The notes beneath the pieces were generated by a model. It did no database searches. It was not told where the DNA came from and worked only from the letters and a program-made list of their open reading frames with translations. A program made the translations under genes and the position numbers. A stretch of DNA of 64,000 bases from assembly GCF_018130785.1 (NCBI RefSeq), contig NZ_JAFCJT010000003.1, positions 186,001-250,000 of the forward strand. The letters are read 5' to 3'. Of the stretch, positions 55,110-62,217 are shown one piece after another (the first letter of the stretch is position 1; every line of letters starts with the position of its first letter). Origin of the DNA: Bradyrhizobium liaoningense (GTDB taxonomy: Bacteria > Pseudomonadota > Alphaproteobacteria > Rhizobiales > Xanthobacteraceae).

Positions 55110-55997
55110 CTAGATTCGTTCAACGGCACCCATCGCAGTTGCCACTTCTCGGACATGGCCTAAGAGCTCTTCAGCAGTCGTTTCATTGAACGTCTCGACG
55201 CCATCCCATTCGAGCGGGTGATATAGAAATCCAAGCTTCGGTTGATCGAGATACGCTGCAACGACCGCAGCACCTCTCCAAAAATTCGCTAGGATTTGGT
55301 AGGTGTAATAGTTGATCCCGGTTTGTTGTTCGGCCTGCTGTTCCTCGCTCTTAGCTTTGCCGAATTCCATGTCTTGGAGCATCGTCGCCCCTAGTACATG
55401 TTGGTAGGTATGCCCGAACGGCGACGCGAGAACCGTGATCATAAAGCCTCCCACACGGCTACTCAAGAAACGTGCTGGCTGCGTCGCAATTTGGTTGATT
55501 GCACAAGCGAACCGGTGCTCTTCAGGGGTAATGAATGGGATGATGGTGCTATGCGCGAGAGCTGTGGGGGTATCAGCCTCAATGTTCTCAACTGCGGTAA
55601 CAATGTCGGGCTGACCTATCCATAGACGGTCATCATTCTCAGTGATCAAGCCGTCTTTCCAGATCTTGAACATAGCGACTCTGCTGCGGTGAGAGGCCAC
55701 GAGAAACTCTGTCCGAAACTCTTCACCCCTTGCTGCACTCTCAGCGCTGGCGTCTCTCAAGGGCTTGATCACGTCTTCGATGCGACGGCCGCTACGCGCA
55801 ATTGCGGCCGCTTCCTGGATGGCAGGCAACGCATGTCCCACAGTCCCTGCATAAGCGACCGAGACATCTTCGCATAGGACAATAGCCTTCACTCTCCCAG
55901 GAATCAGGTTGCTCTTTGCTGCAGTTTCATCGTGGATCATTGTGTCCGTAGCGATAAGCATGCGATCACCAAATCGACGCGATAATCCAACGGTCAT
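55110..55997 (-). CDS. Proteasome-like (Ntn-hydrolase fold) protein of unknown function
   Basis: A 295-residue protein without signal or membrane segments. The N-terminal region has a beta-strand layout reminiscent of proteasome/HslV subunits: MTVGLSRRFGDRMLIATDTM, then VKAIVLCEDVSVAYAGTVGH, where the strand-Lys-strand-Ala-Gly pattern resembles beta subunits. A helix AIQEAAAIARSGRRIEDVIK follows. An N-terminal catalytic Thr is not exposed by processing at any obvious site. AAGG precedes the ATG at 55997. The gene is noticeably less GC-rich than its neighbours and lies in the decayed element next to tRNA-His. Low confidence in the fold; the gene itself looks real. Confidence 0.55.
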   Translation of the reverse strand: MTVGLSRRFGDRMLIATDTMIHDETAAKSNLIPGRVKAIVLCEDVSVAYAGTVGHALPAIQEAAAIARSGRRIEDVIKPLRDASAESAARGEEFRTEFLVASHRSRVAMFKIWKDGLITENDDRLWIGQPDIVTAVENIEADTPTALAHSTIIPFITPEEHRFACAINQIATQPARFLSSRVGGFMITVLASPFGHTYQHVLGATMLQDMEFGKAKSEEQQAEQQTGINYYTYQILANFWRGAAVVAAYLDQPKLGFLYHPLEWDGVETFNETTAEELLGHVREVATAMGAVERI

Positions 55998-56080
55998 CTT
56001 CAGCCTTTCTCTTCACCGCAAAAAGTCGCCGTTTTCGAAGTATCCAGTATGAAATCGCCGGGACGGACCCCCTGCGAGTG

Positions 56081-56225
56081 CTACCTCACCCCCGCTACGA
56101 TCACCACCGCCACTGGCAACGTCACCGCCGCCAGCAACGTTCCCAGCGCCACCGCCGGCATCGCCAGCGGCTTGAGCGCGCCCAGCACTGCGACGGGTCC
56201 TCGTCTTTGATCTCGAAGCGGAAGA
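56081..56225 (-). pseudogene. Truncated duplicate of the AEC transporter 3' end
   Basis: Positions 56081-56156 nearly match 57016-57092, the C-terminal codons and TAG stop of the AEC gene, and 56157-56222 match the segment from about 57237. The copy therefore lacks about 145 bases, with the join at a gccaccgcc-type short repeat, and carries several substitutions. No intact frame remains. It lies on the same strand as the intact gene, one gene away. Confidence 0.8.
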
Positions 56226-56401
56226 AATGCGCAGAGTGATCGGCTGCGTCAACATTTCTGGCTTGGTTTGCTCATCTTCCGCGATGTAGCCTGATTACGC
56301 ATTGCGATCTGCGTCGATGGCCGTACTCATCCCAATGACCTCGGCCGCATCGCGTCTAGCCTTCCCGGGGAAATTCGAGCGCAACAATCGTTGGGGATCT
56401 C
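56226..56401. other. Intergenic stretch before the DUF4126 gene
   Basis: Follows the AEC fragment. No gene seen; it ends with TTGGGGATCTC, the ribosome site of the DUF4126 gene. Confidence 0.5.
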
Positions 56402-56989
56402 ATGTCGAACTCCGATCTCGCGTTGTCGATCGCGCTCGGTGTCGGTCTTGCGGCCGCGACGGGCTTCCGGGTGTTCCTGCCGATGCTGGTTGCCAGCGTG
56501 GCCGCTTACTCGGGTTCGCTTCCTCTGGGCGACGGTTTCGCGTGGCTTGGAACACCTGCTGCAATGCTGATGCTTGGTGTGGCCGCGCTCCTGGAGGTTG
56601 GTGCGTATTTCGTTCCCGGCGTGGACAATTTGCTCGATGTCATCGCCGCGCCTGTCGCCGTGATCGCCGGAGCCATCGTGTCGGCGGCGACCATGGCAGA
56701 CCTTCCACCGATGATGAAATGGACGGCCGCCATCGTCGCGGGCGGCGGCGCGGCCGGCATCGTGCATGGCGTCACCGCGGCCCTGCGGGCCAAATCGACG
56801 GTCCTGACGGCTGGCCTCGGCAACTCAACCGTTGCGACCGCCGAACTGGGCGGTGCACTCCTCGTATCGCTTCTTGCCCTGGCTGCGCCGGTTGCCGCCT
56901 TCGTGATCGTCGTTCTGATGCTCTGGCTGGCGATACGGTTGATCCTGCGCCTGCGCAGGTCAACTCATCGCACTGATGCACCGGGATGA
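56402..56989 (+). CDS. DUF4126 domain membrane protein
   Basis: A 195-residue membrane protein with about five hydrophobic segments. It opens MSNSDLALSIALGVGLAAAT and has the DUF4126 core GFRVFLPMLVASVAAYSG, WLGTPAAMLMLGVAALLEVG and FVPGVDNLLDVIAAPVAVIA. Function unknown. It is convergent with the intact AEC gene and sits between that gene and the truncated AEC copy. Confidence 0.82.
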   Translation: MSNSDLALSIALGVGLAAATGFRVFLPMLVASVAAYSGSLPLGDGFAWLGTPAAMLMLGVAALLEVGAYFVPGVDNLLDVIAAPVAVIAGAIVSAATMADLPPMMKWTAAIVAGGGAAGIVHGVTAALRAKSTVLTAGLGNSTVATAELGGALLVSLLALAAPVAAFVIVVLMLWLAIRLILRLRRSTHRTDAPG

Positions 56990-57015
56990 TTGCGTGTGCT
57001 CCGCGCGCAGTGCTG

Positions 57016-57960
57016 CTACCTCGCCCCCGCCACGATCACCACCACCACCGGCAACGTCACCGCCGCCAGCAGCGTCCCCAGCGCCACCGCCCCCGACACC
57101 GGGTTCACCAGCCGCTGATATTGCGCCGCGAAGATGTAGGCGTTGGCGCCGGTCGGCATCGCCGCGAACAGCACGATCACGCCGGCCGCGACCGGAGGCA
57201 GGCCGAGCAGCTTGGCCAGCACGAACGCCGCCGCCGGCATCGCCAGCAGCTTGAGCGCGCTCATCGCGGCGACGCTCAGCATCTCGCCTTTGACCTCGAA
57301 CCGGAACAGATTGATGCCGAGCGCGATCAGCGCCGCCGGCGAGCCCGCCTGCGCGAGCAGCTCGATCGTCCGGTCGACGACGGGGTTGAGGCCGAGCCCC
57401 GTAAAACGCCAGACCACGCCAAAACCGATCGCCAGCATCAGCGGATTGCGCGCGAGATCCGCGAGCACGGGGCGGATGACCGACAGGACCGAGCCTGTCC
57501 GCTTGCGGCTGACAAGCTCCATCTGCAGGATGCCGCAGAGCCAGAGCAGCGGCGTGTTCACCGACAGGATCAGCGACATCGGGCCCGCGGCCTCGTTGCC
57601 GAGCGCCGAGAGCACGAGCGGAATGCCGAGCATCACGATGTTGCCGTAGACCGAGCCGATCGCGAACACGACGCCGTCCTCGCGGTCTTCGCGCCGTTCG
57701 CGCAAGCATGCCGAGATCGCCAGCGCCGCGATCCAGGTGACGGCGAGTGCGCCGTAATAGGCGCCCCACATCCGCCAGGGGCTGACATCGGGGAATTCCG
57801 ACACGACGATGGTGCGGAACAGCAGGGCAGGGATCGCGATGCTGAAGGCGAATTCGGTGATGCCCTTGTGCGCGGTCTCGGAGACGAAGCGAAACAGCAC
57901 CGACGCATAGCCGGCCGCGATCAGGGCGAACACCGGCGCGACGATCAACATTGTGGCCAT
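57016..57960 (-). CDS. AEC family (auxin efflux carrier) transporter
   Basis: A 314-residue AEC permease with about ten helical spans in two halves: AGYASVLFRFVSETAHKGIT, SVYGNIVMLGIPLVLSALG and AMPTGANAYIFAAQYQ, the last being the characteristic motif. Bacterial members carry malonate, malate or other organic acids; the substrate is unknown. A partial copy of its 3' end lies at 56081-56225. Confidence 0.88.
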   Translation of the reverse strand: MATMLIVAPVFALIAAGYASVLFRFVSETAHKGITEFAFSIAIPALLFRTIVVSEFPDVSPWRMWGAYYGALAVTWIAALAISACLRERREDREDGVVFAIGSVYGNIVMLGIPLVLSALGNEAAGPMSLILSVNTPLLWLCGILQMELVSRKRTGSVLSVIRPVLADLARNPLMLAIGFGVVWRFTGLGLNPVVDRTIELLAQAGSPAALIALGINLFRFEVKGEMLSVAAMSALKLLAMPAAAFVLAKLLGLPPVAAGVIVLFAAMPTGANAYIFAAQYQRLVNPVSGAVALGTLLAAVTLPVVVVIVAGAR

Positions 57961-58232
57961 GCGCCCCTCACCTCACGGGGACATCACACGACCACCCCAC
58001 ATCCTCGATCATGCCATCATGCCGCTGTTTTGCCCGACGTGTCAAATCGACTTCGTAAAATCCGCAGAGGTGGATTTTGCGAGGGATATCAAGACCCGGC
58101 CTACTGTGCATGGGGTTGTTTTCGCATTTTTTGTTGGAAGGGGCGGTAGGGGGCTCGGGTTGAGGGCCGGTCCGGCCAGTATCGACAAAGGGGAAAGCGG
58201 TGTAGCGCGGAGCCCTTCCCCACCCACAACTT
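57961..58232. repeat. Intergenic region with a 'gttttgcccgacgtgtcaaatcgac' repeat
   Basis: Starts near 58025 (gttttgcccgacgtgtcaaatc) and runs to about 58180. Its 58106-58123 segment matches 10298-10315 in reverse complement. I recognise the tgcccgacgtgtcaa start as a common Bradyrhizobium intergenic repeat. No gene is supported here. Confidence 0.55.
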
Positions 58233-58337
58233 GTCATCCCCCGCGAAAGCGGGGGATCCAGTACGCCGCGGCCTCTCGTGGAACGTTTGGCGTCTCTGGA
58301 ATACTGGGTCGCCCGGTCAAGCCGGGCGACGACACCT
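58233..58337. repeat. Intergenic repeat, 'ggggatccagtacgccgcgg' family (third copy)
   Basis: gtcatcccccgcgaaagcgggggatccagtac, a spacer, then gcccggtcaagccgggcgacgacacc, the same architecture as 7773 and 49102. Confidence 0.85.
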
Positions 58338-58471
58338 GAGAGTGTAGCCGGCAGCCGGGCCCCCCGCCTGTTGCCGAGACCGCACACGTCCGAGCTTTCG
58401 CTTCACGCCTCGTTGCCAACGAACGCCCGTTCACCCACTATTCGCTTTGACTCGACACTCTGGGGGGATCG

Positions 58472-58792
58472 ATGCCGGCGTTCCGCTTTCACAAATCCAT
58501 GGCTGCTGCGATCTCGGGCATTGCTCTCGCCGTCCTGGTCCATCCCGGCGCGGGCTTCGCCTACACGCAGGAGGAGCAGCAGGCCTGCTCGCCGGACGCG
58601 ATGCGGCTGTGCGGGGAGTTCGTTCCCAACGTCGACGCCATCACCGCCTGCATGATCCAGAAGAAGGCGCAGCTCTCGCCGCAGTGCAAAGTGTTCTTCC
58701 GCCAGGGACCCGAACCGGGCGAGGCCCGCGCCAAGAAGAGCACCAAGCCTTCGCAGAAGACGGCCAAGAAGAAGAAATCCAGCGAAAGCTGA
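58472..58792 (+). CDS. Exported Cys-rich-repeat-like protein with Lys-rich tail
   Basis: A 106-residue protein: signal peptide (MAAAISGIALAVLVHPGAGFA, cleavage before YTQEE), then four cysteines in ACSPDAMRLCGEFVPNVDAI, CMIQKK and CKVFF, resembling short cysteine-rich repeats of proteobacterial exported proteins, and a highly basic tail (KKSTKPSQKTAKKKKSS). ATG at 58472 follows GGGGGGATCG. Location is probably periplasmic; function unknown. Confidence 0.72.
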   Translation: MPAFRFHKSMAAAISGIALAVLVHPGAGFAYTQEEQQACSPDAMRLCGEFVPNVDAITACMIQKKAQLSPQCKVFFRQGPEPGEARAKKSTKPSQKTAKKKKSSES

Positions 58793-59226
58793 GCGCGGGA
58801 CCCCGCGTTCTTTCTTTGAAGCTCGTCATGCCAGGTCAACAGCGCGAAGCGCCGTCGCGTCGACGTGTCCCGTACGTGCGCTGCCGGCATCAGCTGCGTG
58901 CCAGCCTCCGGACTCCTTTTGTTCGCCTCGCCGTGCGGACGCCTGCGACAATTACCAGCGCGTTCGACGGAAAAGAGTCGCGGGAGGGTTTGCGCGGCGA
59001 GGTTGCATTCCGCTTTTTCCCGCGTTGCTGCCGAAAAAGCGCGGGATTGCCGGCATGAAGGGCGTTTCGTTGCAGTTTGTATCTTGGTCGTGCGAAGCAG
59101 TGTGACTCAAAAGCCAACACGTCTTGTTATTTCGTGACTCCGACGGAACTGCCGATAAATTTTTCTTTCCCGAATCAGCGCGGTGATTCATTTTCGTGGC
59201 CTGGGGTCAATCTGGAGGCGAAGGGT
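58793..59226. other. Intergenic stretch upstream of parA
   Basis: No gene supported. It includes a ttcccgcgttgctgccgaaaaagcgcgggattgcc segment with cccgcg/cgcggg arms near 59020-59046, and an AT-rich patch at 59150-59170 (gataaatttttctttcccg) that could hold the parA promoter. GGAGGCGAAGGGT precedes the parA ATG. Confidence 0.45.
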
Positions 59227-59904
59227 ATGAACGTTATTGTTTTTGCATCGCGTAAAGGCGGCTCGGGCAAGAGTACCCTCGCCGCACATCTTGCCGCACA
59301 GATCAAGGCGAGCAAGCAGGTGATGCTCGTGGACGCGGATCCGCAGGGCTCGCTCACGCTGTGGCACAAGCTGCGCGGCACCAACGAGCCGCCGATCAAG
59401 CCTGCCGTGAACTCGGTCAGCGGCATCGTCTCCGCTGCCAAGCGCGACGGTTATGAATGGGTGTTGATCGACACGCCGCCGAACCTCTCGGCCGTCGTCG
59501 ACGACGCGATCAAGAACGCGACCATGGTGGTCATTCCCGCGCGTCCCGGCGTGTTCGACGTCAACGCGGTGCAGGAAACGATCCAGATGTGCCGCGCGGC
59601 GCGCAAGCCGTACGCGGTCGTGCTCAACGGTGCGCCGGCGCGGCGCGACGAGTCCGAAAGCCCGATCGTCACCATCGCCCGCGAGGCGCTGGCGAAATTC
59701 CGCGCTCCGGTGTGGGGTGGCCAGATCACCAACCGTTCGGATCTGCTGATGGCGCTCAGCCACGGCGAAGGCGCGCGCGAGTATCAGGCCGAGAGCCGTG
59801 CGGCCCAGGAAATCGCAAGGCTGTGGGCGGCGATCGAGCGTTCAGTTAAGGCTATTCGCGGCACGGCGTCGGCATCCGGCGCAATGCACAAGCAGGCGGC
59901 ATAA
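59227..59904 (+). CDS. Orphan ParA-type ATPase
   Basis: A 225-residue ParA/MinD-like ATPase. Deviant Walker A KGGSGKST (10-17), Walker A' MLVDADPQGS, Walker B WVLIDTPPNLS. It lacks the N-terminal helix-turn-helix domain of plasmid ParA and has no ParB gene beside it, so it likely belongs to the orphan ParA class that positions cellular cargo such as chemotaxis arrays, granules or polar factors. ATG at 59227 follows GGAGGCGAAGGGT. Confidence 0.85.
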   Translation: MNVIVFASRKGGSGKSTLAAHLAAQIKASKQVMLVDADPQGSLTLWHKLRGTNEPPIKPAVNSVSGIVSAAKRDGYEWVLIDTPPNLSAVVDDAIKNATMVVIPARPGVFDVNAVQETIQMCRAARKPYAVVLNGAPARRDESESPIVTIAREALAKFRAPVWGGQITNRSDLLMALSHGEGAREYQAESRAAQEIARLWAAIERSVKAIRGTASASGAMHKQAA

Positions 59905-59979
59905 TTTTCATAAATCATTCCCCGGACGGAAAACGCGCGGATGTCCGCGCGTTTTGCGTTTTGGTCCGGTGGAGACGAG

Positions 59980-60126
59980 TTACGCCACCATCAGCATGTA
60001 GAACACGATGACCGGCGACAGGGTCAGGATCACCGACCAGATGCCGGCGGCCCAGAGAATGTCCTCGGTGGTAAAGCTCTGCTGTCCGGCGTCGTAATGC
60101 GACGCCACTTCATTCTGAGTATTCAC
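59980..60126 (-). CDS. Small single-pass membrane protein (48 residues)
   Basis: GTG at 60126 to TAA at 59980. Soluble N-terminal half (ASHYDAGQQSFTTEDILWA) and a C-terminal helix (about 27-47, IWSVILTLSPVIVFYMLMV). The layout resembles small respiratory-complex subunits, but no family can be assigned. It is convergent with parA. Confidence 0.45.
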   Translation of the reverse strand: MNTQNEVASHYDAGQQSFTTEDILWAAGIWSVILTLSPVIVFYMLMVA

Positions 60127-60260
60127 GAAACGCCCCTGCGATTTCTTCGCTTATGGACGCCAGTGATAGCCGGGATGTTTTAAGATTCCGGGTCGCAATT
60201 TCGGGCGCATTCGAACACAGGTGCTACCACGGATTAACCATCCCGGCCGCGGTGCGCGCG

Positions 60261-60410
60261 TCAGCCGACCAGCCAGACGCGAAACAGCAGCACCGGCATC
60301 AGGCCGAGCATCACCGCCCAGAACCCGAATGACGACACCACCAGAAGTCCCTGCAAGAGATCGGCGGGCGCGAATTGGCTCGCGGCCTTAGGCCGGGTGC
60401 GTTGTGCCAT
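60261..60410 (-). CDS. Small single-pass membrane protein (49 residues)
   Basis: ATG at 60410 follows GGGGGAAAACC, a good ribosome site. The product has a basic N-terminus (MAQRTRPKAASQFAPADLLQ) and one helix (about 21-45, LLVVSSFGFWAVMLGLMPVL). It is on the same strand as the small gene at 59980. Family unknown. Confidence 0.6.
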   Translation of the reverse strand: MAQRTRPKAASQFAPADLLQGLLVVSSFGFWAVMLGLMPVLLFRVWLVG

Positions 60411-60533
60411 GGTTTTCCCCCTTCGGAAGACTTTGAATGAAAACGATAGGCGCGATTGCGTAAACGAGCCGTGGATGCGCCATGCGGCGCCTGCGAAGGG
60501 CATTCGCGCGAGGTTAACTACGGGGCACGTTCT

Positions 60534-60562
60534 TACCCTCCCCCTCCAGGGGAGGGTGAAGG
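60534..60562. repeat. GC-rich inverted repeat (ccctccccctccaggggaggg)
   Basis: Same class as 2893 and 45898; lies next to the end of the following minus-strand gene and could serve as its terminator. Confidence 0.65.
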
Positions 60563-60575
60563 ACCCGCGCCGCCG

Positions 60576-60746
60576 CTAAACCCAGTCGCTGTATTTCCTT
60601 CTGATCTCGTCGATGTAGTCCGCACGCGATTTCACCTCATCCGCGGTCAACCCGATATCGCGCCGCAGCCAGTCGGATAACTCGCTCGCATATGAAACGC
60701 GTTCCCATGCCGCCTTCAGCGCATCGCGCCATTGGCGAATGTCCAT
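60576..60746 (-). CDS. DUF1127-like small protein (56 residues)
   Basis: ATG at 60746. The sequence WRDALKAAWERVSYASELSD then WLRRDIGLTADEVKSRAD matches the pattern of small DUF1127/YjiS-like proteins (RDIGL core), which in other alphaproteobacteria influence phosphate and carbon metabolism through RNA binding. Family assignment is from the RDIGL pattern and is tentative. It lies 115 bases downstream of the dapA-type gene on the same strand. Confidence 0.6.
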   Translation of the reverse strand: MDIRQWRDALKAAWERVSYASELSDWLRRDIGLTADEVKSRADYIDEIRRKYSDWV

Positions 60747-60860
60747 AGGTCGATCTCTTTCCGGATTGTGATGTTGTCGAGCGGGCACGACGCTGCCTTC
60801 CCTCTCCCGCGCGGGGAGAAGGGGGTGCTAGCGTGAGCGTGAAGAGAGAAAGCGAAAGCG

Positions 60861-61769
60861 CTAGGCGGCGACTTTCATCCGCCGCTCGATTTCGCGATCG
60901 AGCGCGGCGGCGAGTTCGCTGCTCACTTCCACCATCGGCAGGCGCACTTCCGGGCTGTCGATCAGGCCGCACCGCCACAGCCAGTACTTCGCCGGCGCCG
61001 GGCTCGGCTCGGTGAACAACAGGCGCGTCAGCTCGGCGACCTCCTGCCAGTGCGCCTGCGCCGCGTCGTGGTTGCCTCGCTTCATCTCGGCATGCACGGA
61101 AGCAAACGTCGCGGTCTCGACATGGGCGGACAGCACGATGCCGCCGTCGGCGCCGTCGGTGAGCGCCTCAAGGTAGTTCGCATCCTCGCCGGTGAGCACG
61201 CGAAAGCCCTTCGGCCTGTCGCGCAGGAGCGCGATGGATTGCTCGCGGTTCGCGCCGCAATCCTTCAGCCCGACGATGTTCCGATGCTCGGCAAGCCGCA
61301 GCAGCGTCTGGTTGGTGATGTTGACTGAGGTGCGATAGGGGATGTTGTAGAGCGCGATCGGCCATGCCGCGTGATCGGCAAGGGCTTCGAAATGAGCCAG
61401 CAGCCCGCGCTGCGAGGGCCGCACATAATAGGGGCTCGCGATCAGATAACCGTCGATCGGCCAGTCCGCGGTCTCGTCGAGGCGTTCCTTCAGCCGCGAG
61501 GTGTCCGCGCCTGACAGTCCGAGGCAGATCGGCAGCGTGCGGCGCCCCGCCGCCATCTCGTCGCTCACGATGGCGACGAGGCGCTCGAGCTCGGCTGCGC
61601 GCAGCGTCATGCCTTCGCCGGAGGTCGCCCCCAGGATGAAGCCGTCGATGGCCTGTCCGCCATAGTGCCGTGTCAGCCGCCGCAGCGACCTCTCGTCGAG
61701 AGCGCCGTCGCGAAACGGCGTCACGAGCGGCAGCCAGAGTCCGTGCAAATGTTCTTCAAGTCCGGTCAT
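60861..61769 (-). CDS. dapA: 4-hydroxy-tetrahydrodipicolinate synthase family protein
   Basis: A 302-residue TIM-barrel aldolase of the DHDPS/NAL family. All catalytic positions of DapA are present: Thr49-Ser50 in GATSGEGM, Tyr115 in SPYYVRPS, Tyr141 and Arg146 in YNIPYRTSV, and the Schiff-base Lys169 in GLKDCGAN. Arg146 fits binding of aspartate semialdehyde, so it is a plausible DapA for lysine and diaminopimelate, though it may be a second copy. ATG at 61769 follows AAGGAG. A 180-base structured leader precedes it. Confidence 0.82.
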   Translation of the reverse strand: MTGLEEHLHGLWLPLVTPFRDGALDERSLRRLTRHYGGQAIDGFILGATSGEGMTLRAAELERLVAIVSDEMAAGRRTLPICLGLSGADTSRLKERLDETADWPIDGYLIASPYYVRPSQRGLLAHFEALADHAAWPIALYNIPYRTSVNITNQTLLRLAEHRNIVGLKDCGANREQSIALLRDRPKGFRVLTGEDANYLEALTDGADGGIVLSAHVETATFASVHAEMKRGNHDAAQAHWQEVAELTRLLFTEPSPAPAKYWLWRCGLIDSPEVRLPMVEVSSELAAALDREIERRMKVAA

Positions 61770-61812
61770 GTTTCTTCTCCTTCTCGATAAAACCTGAGAC
61801 GGAGGGCACATG

Positions 61813-61841
61813 AAAAAACCCCGTCCAGGCGGCGGGGTTTT
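61813..61841 (-). terminator. Second terminator hairpin of the dapA-type leader
   Basis: On the minus strand, aaaaccccg / cggggtttttt with a 9-base loop and a T run, about 45 bases before the dapA-type start codon. It can stop transcripts before the gene and is a candidate attenuator terminator. Confidence 0.7.
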
Positions 61842-61871
61842 CGGGATTTGGCTCGCGATGACGAAGTCTAG

Positions 61872-61946
61872 CTAGCGCGCGCAAAAATCCGAGGCCCCGG
61901 GATGGGGGCCTTTTTTCGAGACGATTGCGCACGACTTCGTGATCAT
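61872..61946 (-). CDS. Candidate 24-residue leader peptide upstream of dapA-type gene
   Basis: ATG at 61946 to TAG at 61872, 24 codons with three lysines, two of them adjacent AAA AAA codons just before the first hairpin. The start coincides with the predicted transcription start from the promoter below, so it would be leaderless. No ribosome site is present. Coding status is a hypothesis. Confidence 0.35.
   Translation of the reverse strand: MITKSCAIVSKKGPHPGASDFCAR
61883..61910 (-). terminator. First terminator-like hairpin of the dapA-type leader
   Basis: On the minus strand, ggcccc / ggggcc with a small loop, followed by TCGGATTTTT. It lies inside the candidate leader peptide. The plus strand also has a T run on the other side, so it could end transcripts in both directions. 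Confidence 0.6.
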
Positions 61947-61952
61947 TTGTAA

Positions 61953-61981
61953 ATGATGCGGGGTATGCGTGGAACTGTCAA
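61953..61981 (-). promoter_or_regulatory. Sigma-70-type promoter upstream of the dapA-type gene
   Basis: On the minus strand, TTGACA at 61981-61976, 17 bases, then CATCAT (4 of 6 to TATAAT) at 61958-61953. The predicted start lies at about 61946. Confidence 0.55.
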
Positions 61982-62013
61982 TACACGCGGAACGCGATAC
62001 CCGAATGGGACAG

Positions 62014-62042
62014 AAAAAAAGCCGGGCTCAAGCGAGCCCGGC
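62014..62042 (-). terminator. Strong rho-independent terminator downstream of lysR
   Basis: On the minus strand, gccgggctc / gagcccggc with a GCTT loop and seven T residues. It lies 176 bases after the lysR stop and ends either lysR or a small RNA. Confidence 0.88.
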
Positions 62043-62217
62043 TTAAGGTATTGGCCACGTGAGGCCGACACAATCACCTTCCAAGAGGGATTACTGAACT
62101 CCCGCGCCACTGGAGGAGGGGGACAAATGCGCAACGCGAAGGCTCAGCGTGCAAGCAGTATGGGCTTGACGAGCGCCATGCAGCAACCGTCCAAGCCGCA
62201 TGTCAGACATGCGGAAA
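62043..62217 (-). ncRNA. Possible small RNA between lysR and its terminator
   Basis: The 175 bases after lysR contain a perfect inverted repeat (ccgcatgtc / gacatgcgg, 62196-62214) next to the stop codon, a ccccctcctcca stretch on the minus strand that could pair with ribosome sites, and a strong terminator. No gene is supported on this strand. Whether it is a separate sRNA, a 3' UTR product of lysR or neither is open. Confidence 0.35.

Noticed and set aside
54117..59200. Search for a second copy of the tRNA-His 3' end (attR)
   Set aside because: No clear repeat of the last 20 or so bases of the tRNA was seen by eye, so the far end of the element is left undefined.
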